A stretch of 64,000 nucleotides of DNA. Origin: Cymbidium sinense (Eukaryota > Streptophyta > Magnoliopsida > Asparagales > Orchidaceae). Of this stretch, positions 11,371-24,934 are shown piece by piece. Position 1 is the first letter of the stretch, and every line of letters begins with the position of its first letter. Under the pieces are notes generated by a model, which did no database searches, had not been told where the DNA came from, and was given only the letters and a program-made list of their open reading frames with translations. The DNA lies in assembly GCA_021442155.1 (NCBI GenBank), contig CM038214.1:143688488-143752487 (forward strand), written 5' to 3'. The translations under genes and the position numbers were made by a program.

Positions 11371-14300
11371 AAAAAAACATTAAGAAAACCGACATTTTAG
11401 GTTTATTTCTTTTATTTTATTTATTTTAGTTTTTTTATTTTTTTTTAGTTTATTTTATTTTTTTTATTTTGTTTTATTTATTAGTTTTATTTATTTTTTA
11501 GGTTTTTTTATTTTTTAGGTTTTTGTTTATTTTTTGTTTAGTGTTAATTTAATTTTATTCTTTTAGGTTTAGGTTTCATTTTTTATAATTAAGTTTATGT
11601 TTAGGTTTTTATTTCATTCTTTGAGGTTTAGGTTTTAGGTAGTTATTTTTGGTTTATTTTTAGGTTTTATTTTTTAGTTTAGGCTTAGGTTTATTTTTAG
11701 TTTATTTTATTTTATTTATTTTAGATTTTTTTAAGTTTATTTTAGTTTAGTTTATTTTAATTTAAGTTTACATTTATTTTATTTGTTTATTTAATTTTGT
11801 TTTAGGTAGGGTTTAGTGCCATTTTTTATTTATTTTTATGTTTTATTTTAGGTTTATCATTTAGGTATTTTACTTTTATTTAATTTTATCTAAGGTTTAT
11901 TTTATTTTATTTTAGTTTATCTTTTATTATATTTAGGTTTCTAATTTTTAGGTTTATTTTTGTTTGTTCAGGTTTTATTTATTTTATTAGTTTAGTTTTT
12001 ATTTTCATTTTATTTTATTTTTTATGTTTAGGTTTAGTTTAGGTAAATGTTTTAGTTTAGGTTTTAGCTTATTTTATTTTATTTTATTATTTAGGTTTAA
12101 GTTTAGGGTCAGTTCCATGGAGGGAGGGTCAGGGTCAGGGAGGAGGTGGTCAGGGGTCCAGTTGGGGTTTAGGGTTTAGGGTTTAGGGTCAGGGTCTGGG
12201 TTTTTTAGTGTTAGGCCCAGGGTTTAGGATTTAGGACCCAGTCAGGGTTTAGTAGGTTTAGGGTGGTTTAGGAGAGGTTTATAGTAGGTTTAGGGTTAGT
12301 TTTAGGGGGGTTTTATTTTTATTTTTTTAATTACAAAGGTAGGTTTAGTTTATTTAGTTTATTTTTAATTATTTTAGTTTATTTTTTTATTTAGGTTTAT
12401 TCTATTAATTTTAGTTTTATTTTAGTTATTTTATTTAGTTTAAGTTTATTTTTAGTTTAGTTTTATTTTAATTTTATTTTCTAGTTTTAGGTATTATTTT
12501 TTATTTGTAGTTTAGTTTAGGTTTTATTATTTTTTTTAGTTTAGTTTAGGTTTTAGGTTTTAATTTTAGGTTTATTTTTAGGTTTTATTTCATAGTTTAG
12601 GGTTTGGTGTTTTTTTAAAAGAAAATTAAGTAAACTGGTAGGCTTATGTTTATTTAGTTTATTTTTTATTTATTTTAGTTTATTTTATTTTTTAATTTTA
12701 TTTAGGTTTATTTTTATTTATATTTAGCTTAGTTTGTTTATATTAAGTTTATTTATTTTAATTTATTTTTTTTCATTATTGTTTATTTTCTTAGTTTAAG
12801 TTCAAGCTTAAATTTATTTTTTAGTTAGTTTTATTTTATTTTATTTTTTATTTAAGTTTATTTTTTTTATAATTAGGATTAGTTTAGTTTTTTTATTTTA
12901 TTTTCTTTAGGTTTATTTTAGGTTTATTTTTTTATTTTTTAGTTTATTTAGGTTTATTTTTAGTTTATTTTATTTTATTTTTTAGGTTTATTTTATTTAT
13001 TTTAGTTTAGTTTATTTTATTTAGGTTTATTTTATGTTGTTTATTTTATTTTATTTTTTTGGTTTTATTTTATTTTAGGTTTATATTTTATTTATTTTAC
13101 TTTCATTTTAAGATTATTTTTTGGTTTAGGTTTTATTTGGTATTTTATTTTATCCAGTTATTTTTTTAATTTATGTTTAGTTTTTATTTTATTTAGGTTT
13201 TATTTTAAATTTAATTTAGTTTGTAGTAGTTTTTAATTTTATTTTTGTTTAGTTTTTATTTTATTATTAGATTTTGGTTTAGTTTTAGGTTTAGATTAGG
13301 TTTTAGTTTAGGTTTTATTTTATCTTTATTATTATTTAGGTTTAAGTTTAGGGTGGGGTCAGCCCAGGGTTTAGGGTTAGTGTTTAGGGTAGGGTTTAGG
13401 GTTTAGGGTTTAGTTTAGTTCAGGGTTTAGCCTGGCTGGCCTAGGCCCAGTGCCTTTAAGAGTTTGGCCTAGAGAGGGTGCCAGGATTTATGGTTTAGTT
13501 TAGGGTTTTAGGGCCTAGGGTTTGCCAGGGTATGGTTTAGTGGTTGGTTTAGAGTTTTACTGACAGGATTTAGAGCCTAGGTTTAGGGTTTAGGTTAGTT
13601 TAGGTAGGGTTTGTGGGTTTAGATCTGTGTTTTTTTTTCTATTTTATCTTTAATTTTTTTTAATTTTAATTAGTAAACCGGTAAGTTTGGTTTATTAGTT
13701 TATTATATTTTATATTTTTTAGATTTTTTTAGATTTTTTTCTTTTTTTTTGTTTAGTTTAGGTTTTGATTTTGTTTATTTTTTAGGTGTAGTTTAGGCAT
13801 ATTTTATTTTAGTTTTATTTTATTTTATTTTTATTTTAGGTGTAGTTTAGGTTTTATATTATTTTAGGTTTATTTTAGGTTTTATTTTAGGTTTATTTTG
13901 GGATTTTATTTTTTTGTTTATGGTTTGTTTTTTTTAAACAAATAAGTAAACCCGTAGTTTAGGTTCATTTAGTTTATTTTTATTTATTTATTTATTTTAT
14001 TTTATTTTATTTAGGTTTTTTTATTTAGTGTAGTTTATTTATATTAGGTTTATTTATTTTAGTTAAGGTTTTATTTATTTTAGTTTATTATTTAGGTTTA
14101 GGTTTATGTTTAGGTTTATCTTTAGTTAAGTTTATTTTATTTATTTTTTAGGTTTAGGTTTTATTTTTATTGTTAGTTTAGTTTAGTTTTATTTTATTTT
14201 TTTAAGTAGTTTAGGTTATTTTTATTTTAGTTTATTTAGGTTTATTTTTAGTTTATTTATTTTTTTTTATTTTAGGTTTAGGGTTTAATTGTTATTTTTT

Positions 14301-15729
14301 ATTTATTTTTTTAGGTTTTATTGTTAATTTTATTTGGTTTTATTTATTTTTATTTATTTATTTTTTTAGGTTTATTTTATTTTTATTTTATGTTTAGTTA
14401 TTATTTTATTATTTTATTTATGTATCATTATTTTTTATTTAGTTTTATTTATCTTTATTTTAATTTAGTTTATATATTTTATTTTTGGTTTAGGTTTATG
14501 TGTAGGTTTAATTTAGGTTTTAATTTTATCTATTTTCTTTTAGGTTTTGGTAAGCATGGTATATGCCTGGCTCAAGGTGGCTCAGATCAATGGTTTGTGT
14601 TTTATGGTTTAGGGTTTAGGGTTTAGGGTTTAGGTTTAGGTCAGATTTAGGCTCAAGGATTTAGGGTTTAGGGCAAGGTAAGATATGGTTTTTAATATTT
14701 AGGCCTTTGGGTCAGTTCAGGGCCTGTGGTTTAGGCCCAGGGATAGGGTGAGCTCAGTGATCAGGGTTTGTGGTTTATGTTTGGGTCAGCTCAGGTTTTA
14801 GTCAGGCTTTTTAAAAAGCATGTAAAATGGTAGGTTTAGGTTTATTTAGTTTATTTTTCATTTATTTTAGTTTATTTTATTTTTTATTGATATTTAGGTT
14901 TATTTTTATTTTTACTTATTTTAGTTTATTAATTTTAGTTTAGATTTTTCAATTTATTTTATTTTTTCATTTTAGGTCTATGTTTAGGTTTATTTTTTAG
15001 TTTAGTTTTATTTTTATTATAATTTTTAAGTTTAGGTTTATTTTTATTTTGAGTTTAGGTTGGTTTTATTTTTATTTTTTAGGCTTTTGGTTCTATTTTA
15101 GGTTTATTTTAGGTTTATTAGTATATGTTTAGGTTTATTTTTTATTTATTTTATTATTTTAGGTTTAGATTTTATTTATTTATTTTAGTTTAGGTTTAAG
15201 TTTATTTTATTTTATTTTAGGTTTAGTTTCTTTTAGTTTAAGATTTAAAATTTTTTTTATTTTTTAGGATTTATTTTTTTAGGTTTAGTTTCTTTTATTT
15301 TATTTTATTTTTATATTTTATTTTAGGTTTATTTTTTATTTTATTTAGGTTTTTAATTTTTAGTTTAGTTTTTTTAATTATTTTATTTCATTTTGGTTTT
15401 TATTTTGTATTTTTCTTTTAGTTTAGGTTTAGTTTTAGTTTATATTTTATTTTATTTTATTTATTTTATTTTATTTTGGTTTAGGTTTATTTATTTATTT
15501 TTTAGATTTTATTTAGTTTATTTTGGTTTTAGCTTTTGTGGTATTTTAGGTTTGTTTTAGAGTTGAGGTTTAGGATTTGGGGCTTAGTTTATATTTTAGT
15601 TGTTTTTTAGTTTAGGTTTAGGGTTTAGGTTTGGCTTAGGTTTAGGGTTTAGGGTTTAGGGTTAGGGTTTTGTGGTTTAGTTGTAGGTTTTAGTTTGTTC
15701 AGTTTTAGTTTAGGGTTTAGGGTTTATGA
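11371..15729. repeat. T-rich satellite monomers with interleaved telomere-like blocks
   Basis: Several T-rich monomers each start with an AAATTAAGTAAACC-GTAGG-type junction (about 11380, 12325, 12625, 13670, 13935 and 14815) and alternate with TTTAGGG-type blocks. The blocks near 12110-12310 and 13340-13620 are enriched in G and C (GGGTCAGGG, GGCCTAGGCCC) where other units carry TTTAGGG. The last telomere-like block (15541-15729) leads into GRP retrocopy C. No real gene is present. Confidence 0.75.
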
Positions 15730-15869
15730 TTTTTTAATAGAGAACAAATTCAGATTCAACATTTCTTCTTTCAATTCATCAACCAAGTAACACACCAAGT
15801 TTTCTAAAATACAAAGACATATAAAAAAAAATGTCACACATAGAGCAAATTAACAACCTTAGATAACTA
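15730..15869 (-). pseudogene. GRP retrocopy C: 3' UTR only, cut at an orientation switch
   Basis: Only the last ~140 bases of the fragment remain. In GRP sense these are part of the 3' UTR (GCTCTATGTGTGACATTTT, GAAAGAAGAAATGTTGAATC) and the A-run. All coding sequence is absent. At 15869/15870 homology stops within the word equivalent to AACTAGAACCGTCTC, and C-strand A-rich satellite begins. The missing part was lost at this breakpoint, not through a mid-insertion truncation shared with the other copies. Confidence 0.82.
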
Positions 15870-15959
15870 AAAAAACTAATCAACTAAAACTAAATATCTA
15901 ATAATAACTAACATTAAACTTAAACTAATAATAAATTAAACTAAATAAAATAACTAAAC

Positions 15960-16002
<43 letters not shown>

Positions 16003-18590
16003 CCAAACAAATAATAAACTAAATAATAAATAAAACATAAATAAATGTAGTAAATATAATAATAATAAACATACCTAAGAAACTAACAAATAATAATAAA
16101 CTAATAAAACTAACAAAACTAGTAAACTAATAAATTATAATAATTATAAATAAACTAAACTAAAAACTAATAAAATCTAAAAAAACACTAAATAATAATA
16201 AAACCTAATAACATAAAAACTAAGACCTAAACTAAATAAATAAACCTAAACTATACCTAAACCTAAAAAACAAACTAAATAAAATAATAAATAAAATAAA
16301 CATAAACCTAAACTAAACTAAATAATAAACTAAACTAAATATAAACCTAAAATAAACCTATACCAAAACCTAAACCCTAAACTAAACTAAACCTAAACCC
16401 TAAACCCTAAACTAAACTAAACCTAAACTAAATAAACTAGACCTAAACTAAATAAACTTAAACTAAATAAAATAAATCTAAACCTTAACCTAAACCTAAA
16501 CATAAACCTAAACCTAATCCTAAACTAAATAAATAAATTAAACTATATAAAAATAAACCAAAAACTAAACTAAATCTAAATAAATAAACCTAAAATAAAA
16601 AAAATAAATTAAATAAACTAAACTAAATAAACTAAACTAAATAATAAAACCTAAACTAAACCTAAACTTAAACCTAAACCTAAATACTAAAAAAATAAAC
16701 TTAAGCCTAAACCTAAATAATAAATAAATAATAAATAAATAAATAAATAAATAAACTAAATAAACCTCAACTAAAATAAATAAATAAAATAAAAAATAAA
16801 AATAAACTAAGTAAACCTAAACTAAACTAAATAAACTAAACAAAAAACCTAAACTAAAATAAACTAAATAAAACCTAAACCTAATAAACCTATACCAAAC
16901 AAATAAAATAAACTAAAATAAATAAGCCTAAACTAAATAAAAAATTAAACTAAAATAAACCTAAACCAAAACCTAAACTAAAACTAAATAAACCTGAACC
17001 CTAAACCTAAACCTAAAACTAAACCTAACCCAAAATAAAATTAAATAAACCTAAACCTAAAATAAAATAAACCATAAACTAAATAAATAAACTAAATAAA
17101 CCTAAATAAATAAAATAAAATAAACTAAACTAAATAGATATAAATAAAATAAAATAAAATAAAAATGTAAACCTAAACCTAAACCTAAAATAAAAACCTA
17201 AACCTAAACCTAACTAAAAATAAAAAAATGAACAAAAATAAATAAAATAATAAACTAAAATAAAATAATTTAAATAAAAATTTATAAAAAATAAACTAAA
17301 TAAAATAAATAAATAAATAAAAAATAAAGATAAACCTAAACTAAACCTAAACCTAAACTCTAAACCCAAAATAAATTAAAACTAAATAAAACCTAAACCT
17401 AACCCTAAATAAATAAACTAAATAAAGAAATAAAAATAAACCTAGATTAAACCTATACTAAAAAAACCTAAACTTAAACCCTAAACCCAAAATAAATAAA
17501 ACTAAATAAACTAAACTAAATAAAACATAATCCTAAACCTAAATAAATAAATAAACTAAATAAATAAACCTAAACCTAAACCAAAATAAAAAAATAAACT
17601 AAATAAATAAACCTAAACTAAACTAAATAAACTAAAATATAAATAAAAAAAATAAAAATAAACCTAAATCTAAACTAAACTAAATACTAAATAAAATAAA
17701 CCTAAAAATAAAATACAAGAACTAAACAAAAATAAATAAACCTAAACCTAGACTAAAATAAACCAAAAAATAAACATAAATAAACCTAAATAAACCAAAC
17801 TAATAAAATACAATCTAAAATAAAAATAAATGAACCTAAACCTAAAAATAAAAAACCTAAACTAAATAAACCCAAATAAACCTAAACCTAAACCTAAATA
17901 AACTAAACCACAAATAAAAGTAAGCCAAAACCTAAATGAAAATAAAATAAACTTAAACTATACCTAAACCTAAAATAAAAACAAAATAAATTAAGCTAAA
18001 TAAAACCTAAATCTAAACCAAAACCTAAATAAAAATAAAACCTAAACTAAATAAATTAAACTAAATAAACCTAAATAAAAATAAAAGAAAAACTAAATAA
18101 ACTAAATAAAACCTAAACCAAAATAAAACCAAAAGCTAAACCTAAACCCTAAACTTAAACTAAACTAAATACACTTAAAGCTAACGTAAATAAACTAAAA
18201 ACTAAATAAAATAAACTAAACCATACTAAAAAAGCTAAAAATAAATAAACTAAATAAAAAATAAATAAAACCTAAACCTAAAATTAACCTAAACCTAAAG
18301 ACATAAACTAAACTAAAATAAAACCTAAACTAGATTAAAATAAAAAATAAAACATAAAACATAAACCAAAACCTAAACTAAAAAAAACCTAAATAAATAA
18401 ATAAGAAAATAAACCTAAATAAACCAATACCTAAACTAAACTAAAAGTAAAACCCTAAAAAACAAATAAAACCTAAACTAAAAAAAAACTAAAAAAGTAA
18501 ACTAATCTTAAAGTAAATAAACCTATACCTATACCAAAACCAAAACCTTAACTACATAAACAAAATTAAAAAACAACCTAAACTTAATTT
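15870..18590. repeat. C-strand A-rich satellite block
   Basis: About 2.7 kb of A-rich sequence (AATAAACTAAA, CCTAAACCTAAA), the reverse-complement class of the T-rich monomers. The first ~1.6 kb matches 22.48-23.8 kb in order, at an offset near 6.6 kb. A trinucleotide run lies inside it. No gene is seen. Confidence 0.75.
15960..15999. repeat. (AAT)n microsatellite
   Basis: About 13 uninterrupted AAT units. The related block at 22.5 kb lacks this long pure run, so the expansion is local. Confidence 0.9.
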
Positions 18591-21269
18591 TAAAAAAACT
18601 CTACCCTAAACCCTAAACAATAAAACCCTAAATTTTAAACTCTAAACCCTAAACCCTAAACCTTAAACTGAAGTAAACCTAAACCCTAATCCCTAAACCT
18701 TAAAACTAAATAAAACTATACACTATAAAAAACTAAATTCAAACCCTAAACCTAAACCTAAACTAAACCTAAAACCCTAAACTAAACCTAAACCCTAAAC
18801 TAAATAAAACTAAAATTTAAAGTTTAAACCTTAAACTTAATTTAAACTAAAACCTAAATTAAACCAAACCTTAAACCTAAAACACTAAATCCTAAAGTTT
18901 AAACTTAAACCCTAAATCCTAAACTATAAACCTAAACCCTTAAACTTAAAATGCTAAACCTAATCCCACCCTAAACCTTAAACCCTAAAAGTATAACCCT
19001 AAAACCCTAAACCCTAAGTTAAACCTAAACCATAAAACTAATAAACCTAAACTACAACCTAAACCTAAACCCTAAACATACAATGTTAAACCCTAAACCC
19101 CAAACCCTAAAACCCAAAAACTAAAACCCTAAACCCTAACCAGTAAGCCCCAAACCCTAAACCCTACACCCTAAACCCTAAACCCTAAAAACCTATAAGC
19201 CTAAACCCAAACTAAATAAAATCTAAAAGTAAAATATTAAAAAACCTAAACCTAAATAAAATAAAATAAAAAAAACTAAACTAAAATAAAATAAATAAAA
19301 CATAAACTAAACTAAAACTAAAATAAAGCTAAAACTAAAACCTAAATAAAATAAAACTAAAAATATAAATAAAATAAACTAAAATTAAAATAAAATAAAA
19401 ACTAAATAAAAACCTAAACTTAAAAATAAAACCTAAAATAAATAAAAAAATAAAACCTAAACCCTAAACTAAAAAAAACCTAAACCTCAAATAAACAAAA
19501 TAAAATAAACTTAAACCTAAACTAAAATAAATAAAACCTAAACCTAAATGTAAAACATACTAAACTAAACCTTAAACTAAATTAAATTAAATTAAATTAA
19601 ATTGAATTAAATTAAAACTAAATCTACACTAAAAAATAAAACCTAAAAATAAACCAAAAATAAAACCCTAAAACCTAAAAGAAAACCAAAAATTTTAAAA
19701 TAAAACCTAAACCTAAAAAATAAAATAAAAAGAAAACTAAACTAAAAAAACATAAATCGATACCTAAACCTTAAAAATAACCTAAAATAAAAAATGTAAA
19801 GTAAAATAAATATAATAAATTAGATAAAAACAAAAAATAAAATAAACTAAACTAAATAAAAAATAAACTAAACAAACCTAGACTTAATGGTTTACTTAAT
19901 TTAAAAAAATAACCACAAACCCTAAACCTAAACCTTAAACCCTAAATCCTAAACCCTAAACCCTAAATCCCAAACCCTATAACTAAATCGAAACCCTGAA
20001 CTCTAAACCTACAACCCTAAACCATAAACCCTAAACCATAAACCCTAAAACTTAATCCCTAAACCCTAAACCCAAGCCATAACCCTAAACCTAAAACTAA
20101 ACAATACTAAACCTTTAGCTAACCCTAAACTAAACCTAACACACTTAAACTAAACCCTAAACTAAACACTCTAAACCCTAAACCCTAAACCCAAACCCTA
20201 AACCCTAAACCCTAAAACCCTAAACCTAAACCCTAAAATCCTAAAAACCTAAACATAAACTAAATAAAACCTAAAAATAAATAAACTTAAACCTAAATAA
20301 AATAAACACCTAAATCTAAACCTAAAAATAAAATAAAATAAAATAAAATTAAACTAAAATAAAATAAATAAAACATAAATTAAACATAAAATAAACTTAA
20401 GAATTAAAACCTAAATAAAATAAAACTAAATGTAAAATAAAATAAAATAAACCTAAAATAATGTAAAATAAAACTAAATAAAACCTAAACCTTAAAAAAT
20501 AAACTTAAAAAAACCTAAAATAAATAAAAATAAAATCTAAACCCTAAATTAAAAAAAAAAAATTAAACCTAAAATGAAAAAAATAAACAAAATAAAATAA
20601 ACCTAAACATAAACTCAAATAAAATAAACTAAAATATTTAAAACCTAAACCTAAACCTAAGCTAAATAAAATAAAATAAAGTAAAAATAAACTTAAACCT
20701 AAAATAAAAAATTAAACCAAAATATAAACCTAAAACCTAAAGCTAAAAAAAAAAATAAACCTAAAAAATAAGAAATAAACCTAAAAAAAAAAGAAAATAA
20801 AAATAAAACTCAACTAAAAAAATAAATTTAAACATTGACCTAAACTTAAAAAATAAACTAAAATAAAAAACCTAAAGTAAAATAAATAAATCTAAAACAA
20901 ATAAATTAAACTAAATAAAAATAAAATATAAACCTAAATAAAAATAAAAAAATAAAATAAACTAAAGAAACCTAAACCTATTGGTTTACTTAATTAAAAA
21001 AAAACCCTATACCCTAAACTCTAGACCCTAAACCCTAAACCATAAACCCTTAACCCTAAACATTAAACCCTAACCCTAGCCCTAAACTCAAAACTCTAAA
21101 AGCATAAACCCTAAAACCCTAAACCCTAAACCCTAAATGCTAAACCCTAAACCCTAAACCTTAAACCCTAAACCCTAAACCCTAAACCTAAACCTAAAGT
21201 GTCTAAATAAATTAAGAAATAAACCTAAATCCTAAAATCCAATAAACATAAAGCTAAACCTAAACCCTA
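18591..21269. repeat. Alternating CCCTAAA arrays and A-rich satellite
   Basis: Telomere-like tracts at about 18600-19200, 19915-20250 and 21001-21269 alternate with A-rich monomers. Two monomers end with the junction GGTTTACTTAATTTAAAA (about 19888 and 20982) directly before CCCTAAA. An (AAATT)n run lies at about 19571-19617. The final ~80 bases contain the conserved GRP upstream flank (CTAAATAAATTAAGAAATAA). No gene is seen. Confidence 0.8.
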
Positions 21270-21689
21270 AGAATGGGTAGAACCTTGATGGTAGGAACAT
21301 CATCACAACCAGCCTAGATCTAGACTAAGGTGGAGGCGGTGGTTATCAGTGGTGGTGGGGATCTAGAGGGGAGGTGGATATGGTGGTGGTGGCAAAGGTG
21401 GAGGTAGGAGGAGAGGGAGGTTATAGCTATGGTGGTGGTGAGGGAAAGATTGTAGATATGATGGCAGTTCAAACTACTCAGAGGTCTGGTTGATGGGAAT
21501 GGAGAAACCAAGAATGGCCGATATGCTACTTATGGAACTATGTCTTATAGAGATAGTTAGTATTTTGATTTTCTCTGCATGCTCATTCTTTATCTATGTC
21601 GCTATGTCTTTGAGAACTTGGTGTGTTACTTGACTGATGAAATCAAAAAGAAGGAATGTTGATTCTGAATTTATTCTCTATTAAAAAAA
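21270..21689 (+). pseudogene. GRP retrocopy D
   Basis: First plus-strand copy. It starts AAGAATGGGTAGAACCTTGA, keeps GGAGGCGGTGGTTATC and repeated GGTGGTGG codons, reaches GGGAATGGAGAAACC (GNGET, replacing GNWRN after an indel) and has the full 3' UTR with GCATGCTCATTC and AACTTGGTGTGTTACTTG. It terminates TTCTCTATT plus seven A, then CC and telomere-like repeat. AACATCATCACAACC replaces AACATCACCGTCAACC, so the RRM end is frameshifted. Not translatable as a GRP. Confidence 0.88.
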
Positions 21690-24369
21690 CCAAAATCCTT
21701 AAAACCCAAACTATAGTGTGAACCCTAAACCTAAAACCTAAACCCTAAACTATAAAACCTAAAAAAAAATCACTAACCCTAAATACTAAACCCTGAAACT
21801 AACCCTAATCCTTAAACCCTAAACCTACAACCCTTAACCTACAACCCTAAACCTAAAACCAATAAAACCCAAATAAGAAACTAATAAACACTACACTAAA
21901 CTAACTAAAACTAAACTAATAAATAATAAACTAAAACATAAAACTAATAATAAATATAAACTAATAATAAACTAAAATAAAAAACTAATAAAACTAACTA
22001 AACTAAACTAATTAAATAATAACTAATAAACTAATAACAAAAACTAACTAAACTACTAAAGTAATAACTAAATTAAACATAAAAAAACCCCACTAATAAA
22101 CTAAACCAATAAAACTAATAAAAACTAAACCTAAACTATTAACAAAATTAATCTAATAAACTAACTAAATTAAACCCTAATAAAGAACTAACTAATAAAC
22201 CTAAACCCTAAACATAACTGACCTAATAAATAACTAACTAAGAAAAACTAAACCCAATAACTAAACTAATAATAACTAAACTAACTAAACTAAAACTAAT
22301 AACTAATAAACTAAAACTAATAAACTAACTAAATAATTAATAAATAACTAATAATAATAACTAACTAATAACTAAAACTTATAATTAAGCTAAATTAATA
22401 AACTAATAAACTAACTAAACCTAATAATAAACTAACTAAATAATAATAGCTAAAACTAATAATAAAATGGAAAAAACTAATAAACTAAAACTAAATAACT
22501 AATAATAACTAACACTAAACTAATAAATTAATAATAAATTAAACTAAATAAAACTAATAATTAAACTAATAATAAACTAAATAACTAATAAAACCTAAAT
22601 AAATATACTAAATATAATAATAATAAACAAACCTAAGAAACTAACTAATAGTAATAAACTAATAAAACTAATTTAACTAATAAACTAATAAATAATAATA
22701 AAAGAAATAAACTAGACAAAATACTAATAATACCTAAAAACACTAAATACTAATAAAACCTAATAACATACAAATTAAGATTTAAACTAAATAAATAAAC
22801 CTAAACTAAACCAAAACCTAAACCTAAAACCTAAAATAAAACCTAAAAAATAAACTAAATAAAATAAATAAATAAAATAAACCTAAACCTAAACAAAACT
22901 AAATAATAAACTAATCTAAAAATAAACCTAAAATAAAAGTAAACTTAAACCTAAGCCCTAAACTAAACTAAACCTAAACTCTAATCCTAAACTAAATAAA
23001 CTATATGAAAACTAAATAAAACTAAACAAAATAAAATATACTTAAACCTAAACCTTAACCTAAACCTGAACATAAATTTAAACCTAATATTAAACTAAAC
23101 AAATAAAATAAACTAAATAAAAATTAACTTAAACCTAAACTAAACTTAAATAAATAAACCTAAAATAAAAAATAAATTAAATAAACTAAGCTAAAAAATA
23201 AATCCTAAATTAAGCCTAAACCAAATCCTGAACCTAAAAACTAAAAATAAACTTCAGCCTAAACCTAAACCTTAAATATATAAAAAATAAACTAAATAAA
23301 TAAATAAACTAAATAAACCTAAGCTAAAATAAATAAATAAAAATAAAATTAAAAATAAACTAAATAAACCTAAACTAAACTAAATAACCTAAACTAAAAC
23401 CCAAAACTAAAATAAACAAAATAAAACCTAAGCCTAAATAAATAAAATAAACTAAAATGAATTAATGAACCTAAACTAAATAAAATTAACTAAACTAAAA
23501 TAAACCTAAACCTACACCTAAACAACAACTAAATAAACCTAAACCCTAAAACTAAACCTAAAAATAAACTAAACTTAACTTAAATAAAACTAAATAAAAC
23601 TTAAACCTAAAATAAAATAATAAAACTAAATAAATAAACTAAATAAATATATAAAAATAAACCTAAACTAAACATAAACCTAAATAATAAATAAAAAATA
23701 AAATAAAACTAAACAAACTAAACTAAATAAAACCTAAACCTAAACCTAAATAAATTAAATAAATAAACATAAACCTAAACTTAAATAAATAAATAAACTT
23801 AAAAACTAATAAATTAAAACTAATAAACTAACTAAATAATTAAAAAATAACTAATAAACCCTAAACTAAAACCCTAAACCTTAAAACCTAAACCCTAAAC
23901 CTTAAAGCCTAAAGCCTAAACCTAAAGCCTAAAAAATCCTAAACCATAAACTAACCTTAAACCCTAAACCCTAAATCCTAAACCATAAAAACCCTAAACC
24001 TAAAAGCCTAAACCTAAACTAAAAAAATATAATCCTAAAATGAATAGAATAAAATAACAACATAAACTAAAACCTAAACCTAAACCTAAAAATATAATAA
24101 AATAAACTAACTAAAATAAACAAAGATAAAATAAATAAAACCTAAATCTAAAAAAATAAAATAAACCTAAAAAACCTAAATAAAATAAAACTAAACTAAA
24201 ATAAAAATAAAATTAACAAATAAACCTAAAATAAAATTAAATAAAAACTAAATAAAAGCCTTAACATAAAAAAGTAAACCTGAAAACAAAACTTAAACCT
24301 AAACTAAAAAAAATATAATCCTAAAATAAAAATAAACCTAAACATAAACTAAAATAAACTAAACTAAAA
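21690..24369. repeat. CCCTAAA array, CTAATAA-type variant and A-rich satellite
   Basis: A telomere-like tract to about 21880 is followed by ~900 bases dominated by ACTAATAA and AACTAACTAAA words, a variant not prominent elsewhere. Then comes A-rich satellite that matches 15.88-17.5 kb in order. A second CCCTAAA tract (about 23855-24020) and A-rich sequence lead to the LINE fragment. No gene is seen. Confidence 0.75.
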
Positions 24370-24717
24370 TTTTATAAGCTAGCTTGTTCCCACACACTAC
24401 TATATAATTCTCTCATTTTATTCGATTTACATAAGTTGTATTACTTAACTTAACTCTTTCTTCTAGATATTTGCATTCTTATTTTTTTTGGTTCCTTCTC
24501 AGGAGTCATAGCTTCTCATCCTCAAGATTTTGATGAAGGTGGTCCAATGGCTATTCTCTTTGATCATCTTATTTCTTTTGCTTTCTTTTTTTTTTTGTTT
24601 TGAAGAATATGGATTTACTCTAGGCTATTTGTAGCTCTTGAGCAAAATCTTGAGTTTATTTCCTCTTAAGGACCTTAAAGCCCTTTAAATAAAAATTTCC
24701 TATGGGGTTCTCTAAAA
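24370..24717 (+). mobile_element. 5'-truncated LINE copy (3' end only)
   Basis: About 350 bases related to the last part of the large LINE at 28.7-38.1 kb. Shared ordered words are TGTAGCTCTT, GAGTTTAT, CTTAAGGACCTT, AATAAAA-TTCCTAT and TATGGGGTT near the end. It finishes CTCTAAAACCCTAAA, so a short A-run merges with telomere-like repeat exactly as in the long element. Upstream sequence is T-rich and more diverged. 5' truncation is typical of LINE reverse transcription; no coding sequence remains. Confidence 0.8.
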
Positions 24718-24934
24718 CCCTAAAAAACCTAAACCCTAAACCTAAACCCTAAACCCTAACCCTAAACCCTAAACCCTAAAAGCATAAACCCTAAAACCAT
24801 AAACCCTAAACCCTAAACCTTAAACCCTAAACCCTAACCCTAAACCCTAAACCTCAAATACTAAACCTAAACCTAAACTAACTAAATAGATTAAAAATAA
24901 ACCATACCTAAAACTAATAAACCTAAACCTAAAC
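24718..24934. repeat. CCCTAAA array with conserved GRP upstream flank
   Basis: Good heptamers to about 24865, then the flank with AACTAAATAGATTAAAAATA and CCTAAACCTAAAC before the GRP copy. Confidence 0.85.

Noticed and set aside
15870..24369. CRISPR-like or regulatory repeat array
   Set aside because: Repeats are degenerate heptamers without fixed-length repeats and unique spacers, in a plant-type genome.
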